Under the pieces are notes generated by a model. It searched no databases, was not told the origin of the DNA, and was given only the letters and a program-made list of their open reading frames with translations. Of a stretch of DNA of 64,000 nucleotides, positions 31,331-41,454 are shown in pieces. The translations under genes and the position numbers were made by a program. Numbering within the stretch: the stretch's first letter is position 1; each line of letters begins with the position of its first letter. The DNA is from Bimuria novae-zelandiae CBS 107.79 (taxonomy: Eukaryota > Ascomycota > Dothideomycetes > Pleosporales > Didymosphaeriaceae): NCBI GenBank assembly GCA_010015655.1, contig ML976672.1, forward strand, positions 221,463 through 285,462, read 5' to 3'.

Positions 31331-31498
31331 TTTGGCGGTGAGAATGTTTGTGGAGTTGTGCTGCAGAGGCAAGAAGTCTGGGGGAGTTTTTGTTCGGGCG
31401 TTGGTGAGGGATGGTGCTTGCACAGTCTCGAACGAGCAAGTGGGGTGGTCGTGGCGGGTAAAAGTGGCGCGAAAAGTGGCGCGTGCCGGAGCGAAAGT

Positions 31499-31510
31499 CG
31501 GTTTTTTAAC
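31499..31510 (+). repeat. Target-site duplication of MULE, left copy
   Basis: CGGTTTTTTAAC, identical to 37503-37514 in the same orientation. Mutator-like elements usually make 9-11 bp duplications, so part of the 12 bp may be chance. Confidence 0.85.
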
Positions 31511-31549
31511 CAGCAAATTTCAAACATGCCACTGCTTGGCGTAATAATT

Positions 31550-34320
31550 ACGGGTTATATAGGGGTCGATTTGTTACCGAGATCACGCGCGTTATTAAGC
31601 GAGAACCCCCAACCTCTGGGATAACCTTTGGTATACCAAAAGTCTTGGCACGCCCGAAGGGCCCCCTTTTTTTAATTTTTGCACCATGCTATGCTTAAAA
31701 TAGGGGCAAAAATATAGGCGATATAGGAGCGCATAGCTTATAGCATTCACTACGAAGCGCACTTTTTCTGCTTGTTGAGTAGCTAGTACAGCTAATAGAG
31801 AGACAATTAACCCCGTTGCCAAACCAGCTCTACTTCCTCTACTGCAGTGCCTATACTCATGCCCTGTGCCTGCTGTCTCCGAACTTTATTAATAATAACC
31901 TTCCGTCGCCTATAGAACACCTGCTCGCTGTGCTTCTGACGCTAGTAAGAACTGTATAGATCCTCTAATCCTTGCACAGACGGGCCACCTGTAAGACCTA
32001 CCGTCCACTCCCTCTATAGTTATGGGACAGTTGTCACCGCGCGCAAGAGAACGTACGACAGTGGCGGCGATAGCTATAGCCATAGCCACAGCCGCAGCTA
32101 CTCCTATTCCTGTTCCTACTCTAGCTCTGACTATGGCGGCTCCGACTGTGGCTACTCCGACTATGGCTACTCCTAAGAGAAGAGCGCGGCGGCAGCGATA
32201 GGCCTTACTATTATTACTACTAAAGTAGGCGTGGCAGAACTAAAAGAAGCCGTTATCGTTGTACAACGCGTAGTAGGATGTAGCGTCAGGGATATACGGC
32301 CCTTAAGTAAGTCCCTTAGCCATATCTCGATTCTATTAAGCCGCTCTCTTATTTCTACACCCTAGTCGTTGACCTCTCGCGTAAGGCCCTACTGTAGGAT
32401 GCTCAGACGCTTAGCAATAGCAGGAAGCGTCTTCTAAATCTGTACTTCTTTAGGCTCCTCTACGTCTAGTAGCGAAAGCTCTACGTCCTTTGCAAACGCT
32501 AGGTAATCGGCTCAGGCGAAGATAGGGTTAGCCCAGATTAGGTGCGCAGGAAACTCTTGCCTTATAACTACCAAGTCTTAGAGGAGGATAATGCGGAGCT
32601 GCTATAGTAAATGGAGAAAGCCCTAAGCCGCAAGGTTAGTGCGGTCGTCGTCGTCGTCGTTGTCGTTGGCGGCGGCGGTGGTAGCATGGCTACTCTTCTC
32701 CTCCTCCCTACCATCCGCGTACGAGTCGAACCACGCTAGCCATTCGTTAATAAAAGGCCACACAGCCTGCTTAAGTAATCGCGGAGGCAGTACCTTCGCT
32801 TGTGGCAGGTAGAAGCTGCCCTGCGTAGACGGGCTAAAGCCAGCCATGCTCTGTATAAACTTGCGCGGAAGTTAGGTAAGATAGTAGTTTGTTAATAAGT
32901 TACTATTCCACCGTCCCGCGCGGTAGATCTGGCCCTTACTAATGCCCTTAAGCTTAGCATGCCTTGCCCCTTATAATTAGCCCGCGTGCGTTTTCTTTAG
33001 CGACATAACGTTTGCTCTAGCAAATATCTTATTAATCTAACCTAGCTACGTATTGTACGTTATTATCTTTACTATATGCTCCCCCTTAATTAGGTGCAGG
33101 TTGTACCATAGCTCGCGCTAACGGAAGCTAGGAGGCGGCTCGCCTATAACGTTCCAGCGATAGAAGAAGTAAAAAGCTATGTGTGCCATAGTGCAGAGCA
33201 GCGGATTCTAGTGCCTCATGACGGCCCTGTACTCTAGTCGCCCTATTGGGTTCGTCTTGCCATTATCTATAATTATAATTATTAGATAGTAAGGTGTTGG
33301 GCCTTCATCCCGTAGCGAGACTATAAAGAAATTAGGGAGTTCGGCTTACAGGCGGGCCTCGCTCTATAGTAGCATGTTATGGGCGAGTAGAAAGTCGACG
33401 GCAGTGCGCAGGTACGGCTTTATTAACTACTTTAACTACTACTTCTTCTAGGGGTAGCCCTCCTAATAGAACTGTATAGCATCGATTATCTTCGCCTCTA
33501 TATAGCCGTCCTGCAGCGTCCCCGCAGCCCTATCAGTAAATTTGAGCCAGCGCTGTTTATGTTTAGCGCGCTGGCGAGCCCTTAGCAGGCCGTTTAGGCC
33601 CTCCCCGCGCGGAGTTGGGTGCGTGTTTATGCCTTTACTCTTCTGGAAGGACCACAGGTTGACGATGGCAGCTACGTACGACTTAATAGTGCTGGGCCCT
33701 AGTGTCTGCCAGACTAGCTCGCCATTCGTAGTCGTACGGTTCACCTTCTTCGTATATCGCGAGGTCTAAAGCTCTCGGTCCAGGACGCGCTCGTTTAGGA
33801 ACCAGATTAGCTTGTTTTCGCACACAAGCTCACCGTCTTCGAATCCTTTCTCCGCGCAGAATTGCTGCCACTCCTTCTGCTTTGGATCGTACGTCTTGTT
33901 TGTATTCTTAGGCCGAGTCTCACGCGCCTGCGCGAGCGCGCGCGCGCCCTGCGCAAAGAGCTCGACATCAAGGACCGCGCGATGCTCTACAGCACTAGTA
34001 GGGGCAGCAGGGACAGGAAGGAAGGTCGTCACGGCCGTCGCGGCCGTCGCGGCCGCCGTCAGGGCCACTTCCGAAGCTAAAACTTCTGTTGTGGGAGGGG
34101 AAAAGCAGAAGGGAGTCGAAGACATGCTAATGCGGTGGCACGTGATCGCAAGTTCTAAAGCCAAAGTTAAGGGGGCTAGTGGATAACTAGGTAATAATCG
34201 CGACTGGGGGACCTTTAAATAACTATGGGTTCTTTAGGGGGTAGTCGGGCCGTAGAACTAGCGTTCTTGGTGAGGGGTTGCAAGAGCCAAGCCTCTCGCG
34301 AGTTCTCGCGCATCGTTTAT
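31550..34320 (-). mobile_element. Crypton-type tyrosine recombinase element inside the MULE end
   Basis: The left MULE end is contiguous in the right-end copy (GCGTAATAATTTCCCATC) but split here after GTAATAATT (31541-31549) and resumed at ATAATTTCCC (34319 on). The inserted 2.8 kb has no long inverted ends and only a short repeated ATAATT/TAATT at the junctions, as expected for Cryptons, which insert by tyrosine recombination. It carries one long minus-strand frame of the Ndc10/CBF3-like recombinase class. Confidence 0.8.
32173..34164 (-). pseudogene. Crypton recombinase (Ndc10/CBF3 domain-2 type), stop-riddled
   Basis: A single reading frame keeps phase for about 2 kb: blocks starting at 34164, 33744, 33420, 33006 and 32847 are all in the same register. 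It is broken only by stop codons, almost all TAG/TAA. Order of blocks: Ala/Thr-rich N-terminus; a DNA-binding-like part (TYDPKQKEWQQFCAEKGF.DGELV, LGPSTIKSYVAAIVNLW); PYLRTAVDFLLAHNMLL; RLEYRAVMRH, FYFFYRWNVIGEPPPSFR; KLKGISKGQIYRAGRWNSN, NYYLT.LPRKFIQSMAGF; STQGSFYLPQAKVLPP; LKQAVWPFINEWL; an acidic run of Asp. The middle blocks match the Ndc10/CBF3 DNA-binding domain 2 class used by fungal Cryptons. Most stops stand where Gln would fit, consistent with CAG/CAA to TAG/TAA. Surely inactive if the standard code applies. Confidence 0.8.
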
Positions 34321-34480
34321 AATTTCCCATCTACCACTGTTTCAGATACACTACCACGCACGTGACGTCAGTTCGTAAAATATCCCACATGCCACTGTTT
34401 CTATCCTATATGCCACAGCCCCTATCCTAAATGCCACTATTCTGTTAGTGGGCTTTGCGCTCCCCCAGTTGCTTTCGGAT
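34321..34480 (+). repeat. MULE left inverted repeat, inner part, with CCACTG sub-repeats
   Basis: Inverted match to about 37320-37463. Holds repeated (G/A)CCAC(T/A)G words spaced 20-35 bp apart (CTACCACTG, CATGCCACTG, TATGCCACAG, AATGCCACTA), likely transposase binding sites. The left copy has one unit more than the right. Confidence 0.75.
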
Positions 34481-35299
34481 AGTAGACAAAAGTAGTTTTA
34501 CACAAAAAGAGAGTTTGTATTATAATATTATAGTTATATAGTGTTAGGTAGTAGGACTTCTTATTATTTGCGTTAGATTTAGCTACCTGCTAAAACTAGA
34601 ATAGCTTATCACGCGTCTAACGCGATAAACAAGTTAACGCGTTCTAACGCGAGGTTAACATAAAAAATATTAGTTTACTATAATAGTATCCTCCTAGAAT
34701 TTGCCTAGTACTTTATTTATTGGACAGATATTCGCGTTAATTAATAAAGCAAAAGAGTTAGTTCTTTACGTTATGGTAACCTAGAGGCTTTTATTTAAAG
34801 TAGCCTCTAGTAATTAGACGAGATTCCACGCTATTTGCTGCTCAAGCGAGGAAACTAGATGCAAATTCTTCTTCTAGATCGCTTACATAAATCGATCTAA
34901 TTAATTTAAGCTTTGGAAATTAGTCCCTTACACCTGCGATCTTAGCTCCTATTAGGATTAAAAAGCATTAAGATCTACAAAGCTTATTACCCACTGACAA
35001 GGAGATATAGTTAAGAGCGACTTTTAAATAAGGCCACGCTAGATCTAGGCTACTAAAAGACTTTAGTACTTAAATTAGATATTATACCTATAAGTGTGGC
35101 GCGTAAAGAAGGAGATCTAAAAGAGTGCTTTTATAGATAAGATAAAGTCCTTCTAGCTTATCCTTCCGTTCCTTCAGGCAATTACGGATAACGGGCTTAA
35201 TACAGATATAGATCTGGAGGACGAAGGAAACTATGCTACTTTAAGGGCAAACGCTACTATCTTAATAAATAATAATAGATCCTTTAAATAGTGCTATGT

Positions 35300-36560
35300 G
35301 GCACTAAAGGCTTGTATTTATGTATTTTGGCACTCTCGACAGTTTGTCTGTATTAATAGTGCCTATATAAAGTTAGATAAGAACCTAGTTCTCCTTGTTC
35401 TTATAACACTTAACGCCAACAAGGAAATCCTACCATTAATGTAGGGATTTGCCAGAAACGAGTCTAAAGAATTATGGCTTAGCTTTCTGCATGGCTTTAG
35501 AGAATACTTTCTAGGCAACCTTGATACTACTAAGAAAGAACGTAACAATTTTAAGCATCTTATAATTATTAGCAATTAAGCAAAAGGTCTAGTTTTAGCT
35601 ATTAAAGAGGTTTTCCTAAAGGCTTTTTATTATTACTGTACCCAATATCTTGCGGAGAATGTTGGAAACGAATTTGGAAGAAAGGTTGAGAAGATATTTA
35701 GAGCTACTTGTCTAGTTGAGTCGAAGGCTAAATTTAAAGCCTTTTTAGATTAGATTAAGTCGCTTTCTGTTCCTGCGCGTTACTATCTAGGTCAGATTGA
35801 TACAAAGCACTACGCAACATTATATACACCACTAGTTAATTTCCTATAGTTTGGTTAAATATGTTCTAATATTTCTGAGTTGATAAATAACGCATGGATG
35901 GTAAGTAGATCTGTTAAAAAGCCTATTATTCTATTTAGACTAAGACCAAGCTATAGGAGGCTCGCAACTTACCAATTCTTTATTTACTCTATTATATATA
36001 GACATATATAATGTCGAAATTCTACAAAAGACGTTATAACCCCTAGAAAGATAAGAAGTATACTAACTTTGCTATAGCATATTTCTAGAAAGAGCTTAAG
36101 GAGAGTAACTAGTACCTTATGACTCCTTAAGAGCGCGAGAATATGGTAGCTCTAGTATACTAAGCAAATCTAGGAGACTAGAACACTTGTCTTATTTAGC
36201 TTAAAGCTTAGAAATGCTCTTGTCTCGCTTTTTAGGATTATAAAATTCCCTGTAGACATGCGATTGCTGTCTGTTGGTTTTTTAATGCTAAACCCGAGAA
36301 CTATATTGCCAAGTTCTACGAGATATCTAAGTATCGTGAGCAGTATAGGTACTCTCTATTACTAGTTTTACTAGATAATCTCGAACCTAATAGTATTATA
36401 AAGCCACCTCCTGACGCTCCCTTGCGAGGTTGCCCAGTCTAGAAAAGGATAAAGCGAAGGACGCAGAAGACAAAGGCCTAGAGACTTAGAAATCTAGCAT
36501 TATCTAACGGTTAGAAGGAGTAACAGGATGAGGCTCGAAACTGGTATTAATTAGGCGCAA
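35300..36560 (+). pseudogene. MULE transposase remnant with SWIM zinc finger
   Basis: From about 35337 one frame shows the MULE catalytic region: KLDKNLVLLVLITLNANKE, NESKELWLSFLHGFREYFLG and KGLVLAIKEVF, then YCTQYLAENVGNEFGRKV (35634 on). In another frame, about 36215-36290, comes the SWIM finger: CSCLAF, a TAG, then DYKIPCRHAIAVCWFF (pattern C-x-C...C-x-H), followed by a basic tail with RIKRRTQKTKA. The frame differs between the two parts, so at least one small insertion or deletion occurred besides the stops. TAG codons replace likely Gln positions (for example inside the SWIM motif). Confidence 0.85.
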
Positions 36561-37319
36561 CATATTTCTAATAGCACCTAGATACATTAGATTATCCTAG
36601 TTAGATTGCACCTATCCAGCGCCGTCCCGAACAGGCTATACCTAATTAATGGGTATTAACTTAACTTCCTGATAAAACCGTATTTAGCCCATCTTTAATT
36701 TCCTAACCGCCAGACTTAAGAGAGCACGGTACCTTATGGCAACGGATCAGAGCTATATAAGCGGACCTTAGAGAAATCGAGGCAATAAGAGAGCGTTACC
36801 AGGCTTAGGGGATTAGCGCTGCTAGACAAGCAGTAAATAAGAATAGAAATAATAAATAGGGTTAACCTTATAGAGCACAGGCATCTACAACAGAAGTAGA
36901 ATATTTAACCTTGTGGTCTCTATCTCCTAAACCTCTAGTCCCCTAGCCAATTTTGGACTAGTAGCTACGGCCAGACGAGGATAAATAGTAAAGCAGTAGC
37001 GGCTCTTAAGGAAATCTAGCTGCTTTATAAGTTATTTATATTAATTCCACTATTACGAATAATACCTTTACGTTTGGTACATCTAGCCCTGTTCTAAATA
37101 TCACTATTAATGTCACATTAAGTCTACTAGGTAGAAACAAAAGGCCTGTGGCAAGTGGGGATGAAAAAGAGAGTAATATCTAAAGCGAAGAGCCTCTAGC
37201 CCTATTAACGCGATTAAGAAAAAGAGCTCGAATAGGCCAATTATAAGACTATGGATAGAGATTTAGATCTATTATAATACAATCTTTGACCTTTCCCTTT
37301 ATGTAAAACTACTGCTGCC

Positions 37320-37502
37320 TTTGTCTGCTGTCCAAAAGCGTCTGGGGGAGGCGCGAAGCCTACTAATAGAACAGTGGTATCTGGGATAGAAACAGTGGCA
37401 TGTGGGATATTTTACAAACTGACGTCACGTGTGTGGTAGTGTATCTGAAACAGTGGTAGATGGGAAATTATTACGCCAAGCAGTGGCATGTTTGAAATTT
37501 GC
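37320..37502 (-). repeat. MULE right terminal inverted repeat
   Basis: About 183 bp, the uninterrupted partner of the split left end. Contains CAGTGGTA, CAGTGGCA sub-repeats. Confidence 0.85.
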
Positions 37503-37514
37503 CGGTTTTTTAAC
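37503..37514 (+). repeat. Target-site duplication of MULE, right copy
   Basis: CGGTTTTTTAAC. Its last five bases, TTAAC (37510-37514), are also the left target duplication of the copia element that starts at 37515; the partner TTAAC is at 52655-52659. Confidence 0.85.
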
Positions 37515-37694
37515 TGTAAGCAGCCCAGAGATATGTCACATGACGACACTAGTCTCATGAGTCAGCTCTATCTCTATATACGAGCCTCTGATCACTCCAT
37601 GTACACACAACACAACACAGAACAACACACAGAGCAACTCAGACAATTACACACATAATATACTACCTTTACACATACCACTCACCTGCTTACA
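37515..37694 (+). repeat. 5' LTR of outer copia element
   Basis: 180 bp; differs from the 3' LTR at 2 positions by eye, both T here and C there. Confidence 0.93.
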
Positions 37695-37709
37695 GTTATG
37701 AGCCCGGCC
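37695..37709 (+). promoter_or_regulatory. Primer-binding site, initiator tRNA-Met internal half
   Basis: GTTATGAGCCCGGC directly after the LTR complements the anticodon stem-loop side of fungal initiator tRNA-Met (GGGCUCAUAAC), as in copia half-tRNA priming. The same sequence follows the TRIM 5' LTR at 39999. Confidence 0.75.
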
Positions 37710-37788
37710 TAATCCGCCCTCATACACATACATTGACTCCCTACCTACCTACCTGTCGATCGAGCCTACTCGATAGAGCGATCTCGCC

Positions 37789-39263
37789 ATGTCAAAGGCT
37801 ATCTCGTCAATCATCCTTCAAGGGCCACACAACTGGGAACTGTGGATCTATACTGTCAAAAGGCTCGCAGAGGCTGGAGACGTATGGGGATATATCAATC
37901 CAGACCTGCCACATCCGACGACGCTGAGCAAGCCTCTACAACCTACACAGATCCATGCTGCCAACGACGGTGGATCACTAGCAACAGAACCTACCCCTGA
38001 AGCTCGAGCGCAGTATAATTAAGACATAAGTTTTTACTATAGAGAGCTTAAAGAATACAGGCAAACTAAAGATAAGATTAGCTAGATTAAAGCGTATGTA
38101 GCTAACACGATTGCGCAGGACCTAGTATATTAAATTAAGGACTAAGAGTCACTCTACGATTAGCTTAAGACTCTACAGGAGCTCTATAGTCCTATAATAG
38201 CTGATCGAGAATATTAGGTCTAAAAAGCTTACAACGCCGCCAAAGTTCTGCACGCTCGCAGAGAGAACCTCGAAGAAATAGTGTAGCACGTTTCTTGCTG
38301 CCTACAACAGGGCCAAATAACTCCAGCTACCAGAGACGCATGGCTACAGACCTTACAAGGATCTCATACGAGCCATTAAACAGATCGATCCTGGCTACGC
38401 TGCCACTATCGCTATCACTATATTTAATGCAGAAACAAGCTCCTACGACAACTCTGTACAGCTAACATTGCCTAATCTACTAGCTAGTTACCTACGCTAC
38501 TATCGCACAACCACAACGAAATTAACCATATAAAGTGGAGCATTTGCAGCTATATTAAATCAAGAGGAGTCTCTATATAAACAAAACAGCTAAAAGAGAC
38601 CTCGACAGGATAAGCTATTAAAGCCGTTGAAATCGTGTCTCTGTGGAGACCTACACTACTAGGGACAGTGCCTATACATCGACACCTCACTACGCAAAGG
38701 AGGATTCGTTAAAAACCCTAAAAAAGCTAAGAAGATAACAGAGTTTAAAGCTAAAGATAAGAATAGAATACTAAATAAAATTCGAGAGAAGAATTAGCGC
38801 TATAAAAAGCAAAGGAATTATAAGAACTACGGGGCAGAATCTAATTTAATAAAAATTAACGCAGGCGATACACCTGCAGGCAACCTTCTATATAAGGCCT
38901 ACGCTATCTACTTATTAGTATTTAATAATTAGCTAGCGTACTAAAACTTCCCGCTCCTCCACTTATAGACACTAGATCCTGCTACGGATATCCACATCTG
39001 CAATAATCTAACTAAGTTCTAATAGAAAGCTCCTCTATCACCTAACGATGTCGTACTTGTAGGCGGCACTAAGATGACTATCCAGGCATAGGGGGAAGTT
39101 AAGATATCTCTATTAACACCTTAAGGACAAAAGAAATAAAGCTTAAGTGTGTAGCCTTAATTACTAGCTTTTTCACAAGCCTAGTCTCTCTAGCCCGGCT
39201 ATCATCGTCAAACGTCCATTTTGACTCTGGCAGAAATGCACTATATTAATCTAACTTATCAGG
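37789..39263 (+). pseudogene. Outer copia gag and protease region
   Basis: The ATG at 37789 opens a copia-type Gag: ISSIILQGPHNWELWIYTVK, VWGYINPD, then stops. Later pieces include SFLAAYNRAK-like residues (about 38300), and a zinc-knuckle-like CLCGDLHY.GQCLYID (38636-38680) in a different frame from the start. Toward 39200 NVHFDSGRNALY belongs to the pre-integrase region. The frame is not continuous between 38022 and 38640. Broken at 39264 by the hAT. Confidence 0.75.
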
Positions 39264-39271
39264 CTTACGAG
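39264..39271 (+). repeat. hAT target-site duplication, left copy
   Basis: CTTACGAG against CTCACAAG at 48765-48772: 8 bp with two transition differences (T/C, G/A). Removing the hAT with one copy leaves the copia frame readable across the join. Confidence 0.75.
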
Positions 39272-39295
39272 CAGAGTTGCCAACAATTAATTAAT
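39272..39295 (+). repeat. hAT left terminal inverted repeat
   Basis: 24 bp, perfect inverted match to 48741-48764. Confidence 0.88.
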
Positions 39296-39869
39296 CAAAA
39301 ATTCGGGCTGAGATTAATTTAATTAATCGTCGAGGACCTCGAGTTACTAATTAATTAATTAATGGTTAATTTTAAGGCTTTTTAATTAATAATTAATTAA
39401 TTAATTAATCGAAAAATCGCGCTAAGATAAAATATGTACAGCACAAGCTAGACAGGGTTATCCCACTGCGATACCTAATAGATATCGTGCATCTCGAGCT
39501 CTGAGAGCTCTACTAGGAGCTCGCCGTCCGGGGTCTCCTAGGGTGGAGAGTATCCAGCTCTTAGCCAACTCCGTACGCACGTGATTGTGGAGAGCATTTA
39601 AGGGCTTATTTTTTAACATTTTAGCTCTATTATATCGCCAACCTTAGAAAACATTCTCTTACAGTAACAAGAGGACGCTAGGATTAAGAGGAGATTAATA
39701 GTAAACTAAGAAAGGCAGGGATATTAATCGCGGAGAGATACCTAATACCTAATAGGATTTATACGGTATACGTAATCCTTAGGGACGCTAAGTTCGTTAT
39801 GCCACTAGCGATTAAACTCGTTAGTATTATTAATAAGTAGAGTAGAAGTTTTAGCTCTTAGAGGCTTAA

Positions 39870-39998
39870 TGTCACAGTGGATGAGGGCCTAGTTTCAGCC
39901 CTGTTTCAGGACCCCTGCCTACCCCTGTGTCTAGTACTATATAGGCCCCTCCGGGACCCCTAATAAACCTCAGTAGACTCCTCCATTCCTCCCTTACA
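39870..39998 (+). repeat. TRIM 5' LTR
   Basis: 129 bp; one C/T difference from the 3' copy. Contains CTATATAGG, a TATA-like motif, and an AATAAA signal. Confidence 0.93.
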
Positions 39999-40078
39999 GT
40001 TATGAGCCCGGCTTACGCTTCAACGATAGTCTACTCCGGTAGCATAATGCTATCGTGATTACCTACCTACGATCCTCT

Positions 40079-40268
40079 GCTGTCTCAAACGACTGAGTAG
40101 TACGATCTAACCTACGACCTGTGGCTGTCTTAGACGACTAAGTAGCCTACGACCCAGATACTCTGCGGAGCTTTAAGTAGTTGCAGCGGCCCGAGTGCCC
40201 TCCTGAGAACTCGATCTCTATAGCAGCAGCAGCGTAAAGCTGGCTCAAACGACTGAGCAGTATACGAC
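40079..40268 (+). repeat. Small hairpin repeats in the TRIM interior
   Basis: Three related units at about 40079, 40124 and 40239 share GCTG(T/G)CT(C/T)A.ACGACT(G/A)AG(T/C)AG. Each can form a short stem: CTCA/TGAG, CTTA/TAAG, CTCA/TGAG. The 108-bp tandem unit adds CTCA-GTTACC-TGAG twice. The middle unit changes both stem sides together, keeping the pairing. Confidence 0.6.
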
Positions 40269-40272
40269 ACCC

Positions 40273-40488
40273 CTCTGCTACCTCAGTTACCTGAGTAGCG
40301 TTTAATACCTGTGGCCACCGCCTGGCCTATTACCCTCGATCGATACGTTGGCTACGATTAGCAACGTCAATCTCGATACCCTCTACTACCTCAGTTACCT
40401 GAGTAGCGTTTAATACCTGTGGCCACCGCCTGGCCTATTACCCTCGATCGATACGTTGGCCACGATTAGCAACATTAATTTCGATCCT
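40273..40488 (+). repeat. 108-bp tandem duplication inside the TRIM
   Basis: Units 40273-40380 and 40381-40488 begin CTCT(G/A)CTACCTCAGTTACC and include GTGGCCACCGCCTGGCC and CTCGATCGATACGTTGG. The few differences are nearly all transitions. Confidence 0.9.
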
Positions 40489-40635
40489 TCAATGTCTTAA
40501 ACGTCAAAGCAGCACTTGATACTGTGGCAGGACAGAGTATTAAGTAGGATAGATAAGAGGAGGACTATAAGCATCTTTTATTAAGGCCTTACTTAGTTCA
40601 TCTCCTCCAGCACTGCTTTCGGAGCTGGGGAGGTG

Positions 40636-40764
40636 TGTCACAGTGGATGAGGGCCTAGTTTCAGCCCTGTTTCAGGACCCCTGCCTACCCCTGTGTCTAG
40701 TACTATATAGGCCCCTCCGGGACCCCCAATAAACCTCAGTAGACTCCTCCATTCCTCCCTTACA
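40636..40764 (+). repeat. TRIM 3' LTR
   Basis: 129 bp; followed by the target duplication CTTAA at 40765-40769. Confidence 0.93.
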
Positions 40765-41120
40765 CTTAACGTGTAACTTAGCGTAGTTATTAATATTACT
40801 AACGCGCTTTACTTGTTTACGCGTAAAAGAGACAATAGGGCAAGCGTCCTTTAATTTATATATAGCCTAGAGCTCTTAGAATTGCTAATTAGCTTAATTA
40901 AGCTAAACTTTGTACTCTCCAGTCCATGCGTTAACAAAGTAGTACTTATAGTAAGAGTGGAGGACTGTAGAGGCGTAATAAACAGGCGTCTTTTTAAGGA
41001 GCTTATAATACTTTAAGAGCTTTAAGTAGGCTATAGTTACGTTAATCTTTAAGTAGTCCTCTAGAGCGTTAGGCTTATTAAAATTAACATCTTAAAAGCT
41101 CTTAACAAGCTACTTAAAGT

Positions 41121-41402
41121 TGTCCGATTACATGGCCCTTTGCACACGCAAAGGTAGCTGGCGCAACCCTACACAAAGAGACATTGCCAGTAGTCTGGTT
41201 CATCCGCACAATTCCGGGCGGGACAAAGGGCAACTCTCCTTAATTAACGGAAATAGATTAGCGTATTAGTGTAAGACGTAAGGATATAAGAGTCTTACAT
41301 TCTTACAGGAATAGAAACAACAGACAATAACAATTTATACCACAATTTATCTTAATTAATCACCATCTTTTTATCTTATCAGATTACCCCTCCAATCTAA
41401 TA
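41121..41402 (+). repeat. 5' LTR of inner copia element
   Basis: 282 bp; 13 differences from the 3' LTR by eye, all C/T on the plus strand, 11 of them at CpA. Confidence 0.92.
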
Positions 41403-41454
41403 ATTAAGAGTCTCACTGCCTCAACCAACACTACCATCAATTAAGCCAATCGCA

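Larger units (their letters stand above)
31511..37502 (+). mobile_element. Mutator-like element (MULE) with long inverted ends
   Basis: The ends are inverted copies of each other for about 190-200 bp: left end 31511-31549 continuing at 34321-34480, right end 37320-37502. They begin (CA)GCAAATTTCAAACATGCCACTG on both sides. Direct repeats CGGTTTTTTAAC flank the element. Long terminal repeats and a SWIM-type transposase relic identify a MULE. The left repeat is interrupted by a Crypton-type element, which explains the total length of 5992 bp; without it the element is about 3.2 kb. Confidence 0.88.
39870..40764 (+). mobile_element. TRIM: 895-bp miniature LTR retrotransposon
   Basis: Two 129-bp LTRs (39870-39998, 40636-40764) run TGTCACAGTGG to CTCCCTTACA and differ at a single position. 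Perfect 5-bp target duplication CTTAA (39865-39869, 40765-40769). A primer-binding site for initiator tRNA-Met (GTTATGAGCCCGGC) follows the 5' LTR, and a purine tract (GGAGCTGGGGAGGTG) precedes the 3' LTR. The interior of 637 bp has no coding frame but several small repeats and hairpins. It must be mobilised by proteins of another element; the outer copia, which shares the primer site and the CTTACA LTR end, is a candidate donor. Confidence 0.93.

Noticed and set aside
31550..34320. Starship captain (DUF3435 tyrosine recombinase) with cargo
   Set aside because: The recombinase blocks fit the Ndc10/CBF3 class, not DUF3435, and the element is only 2.8 kb, confined inside a MULE end.
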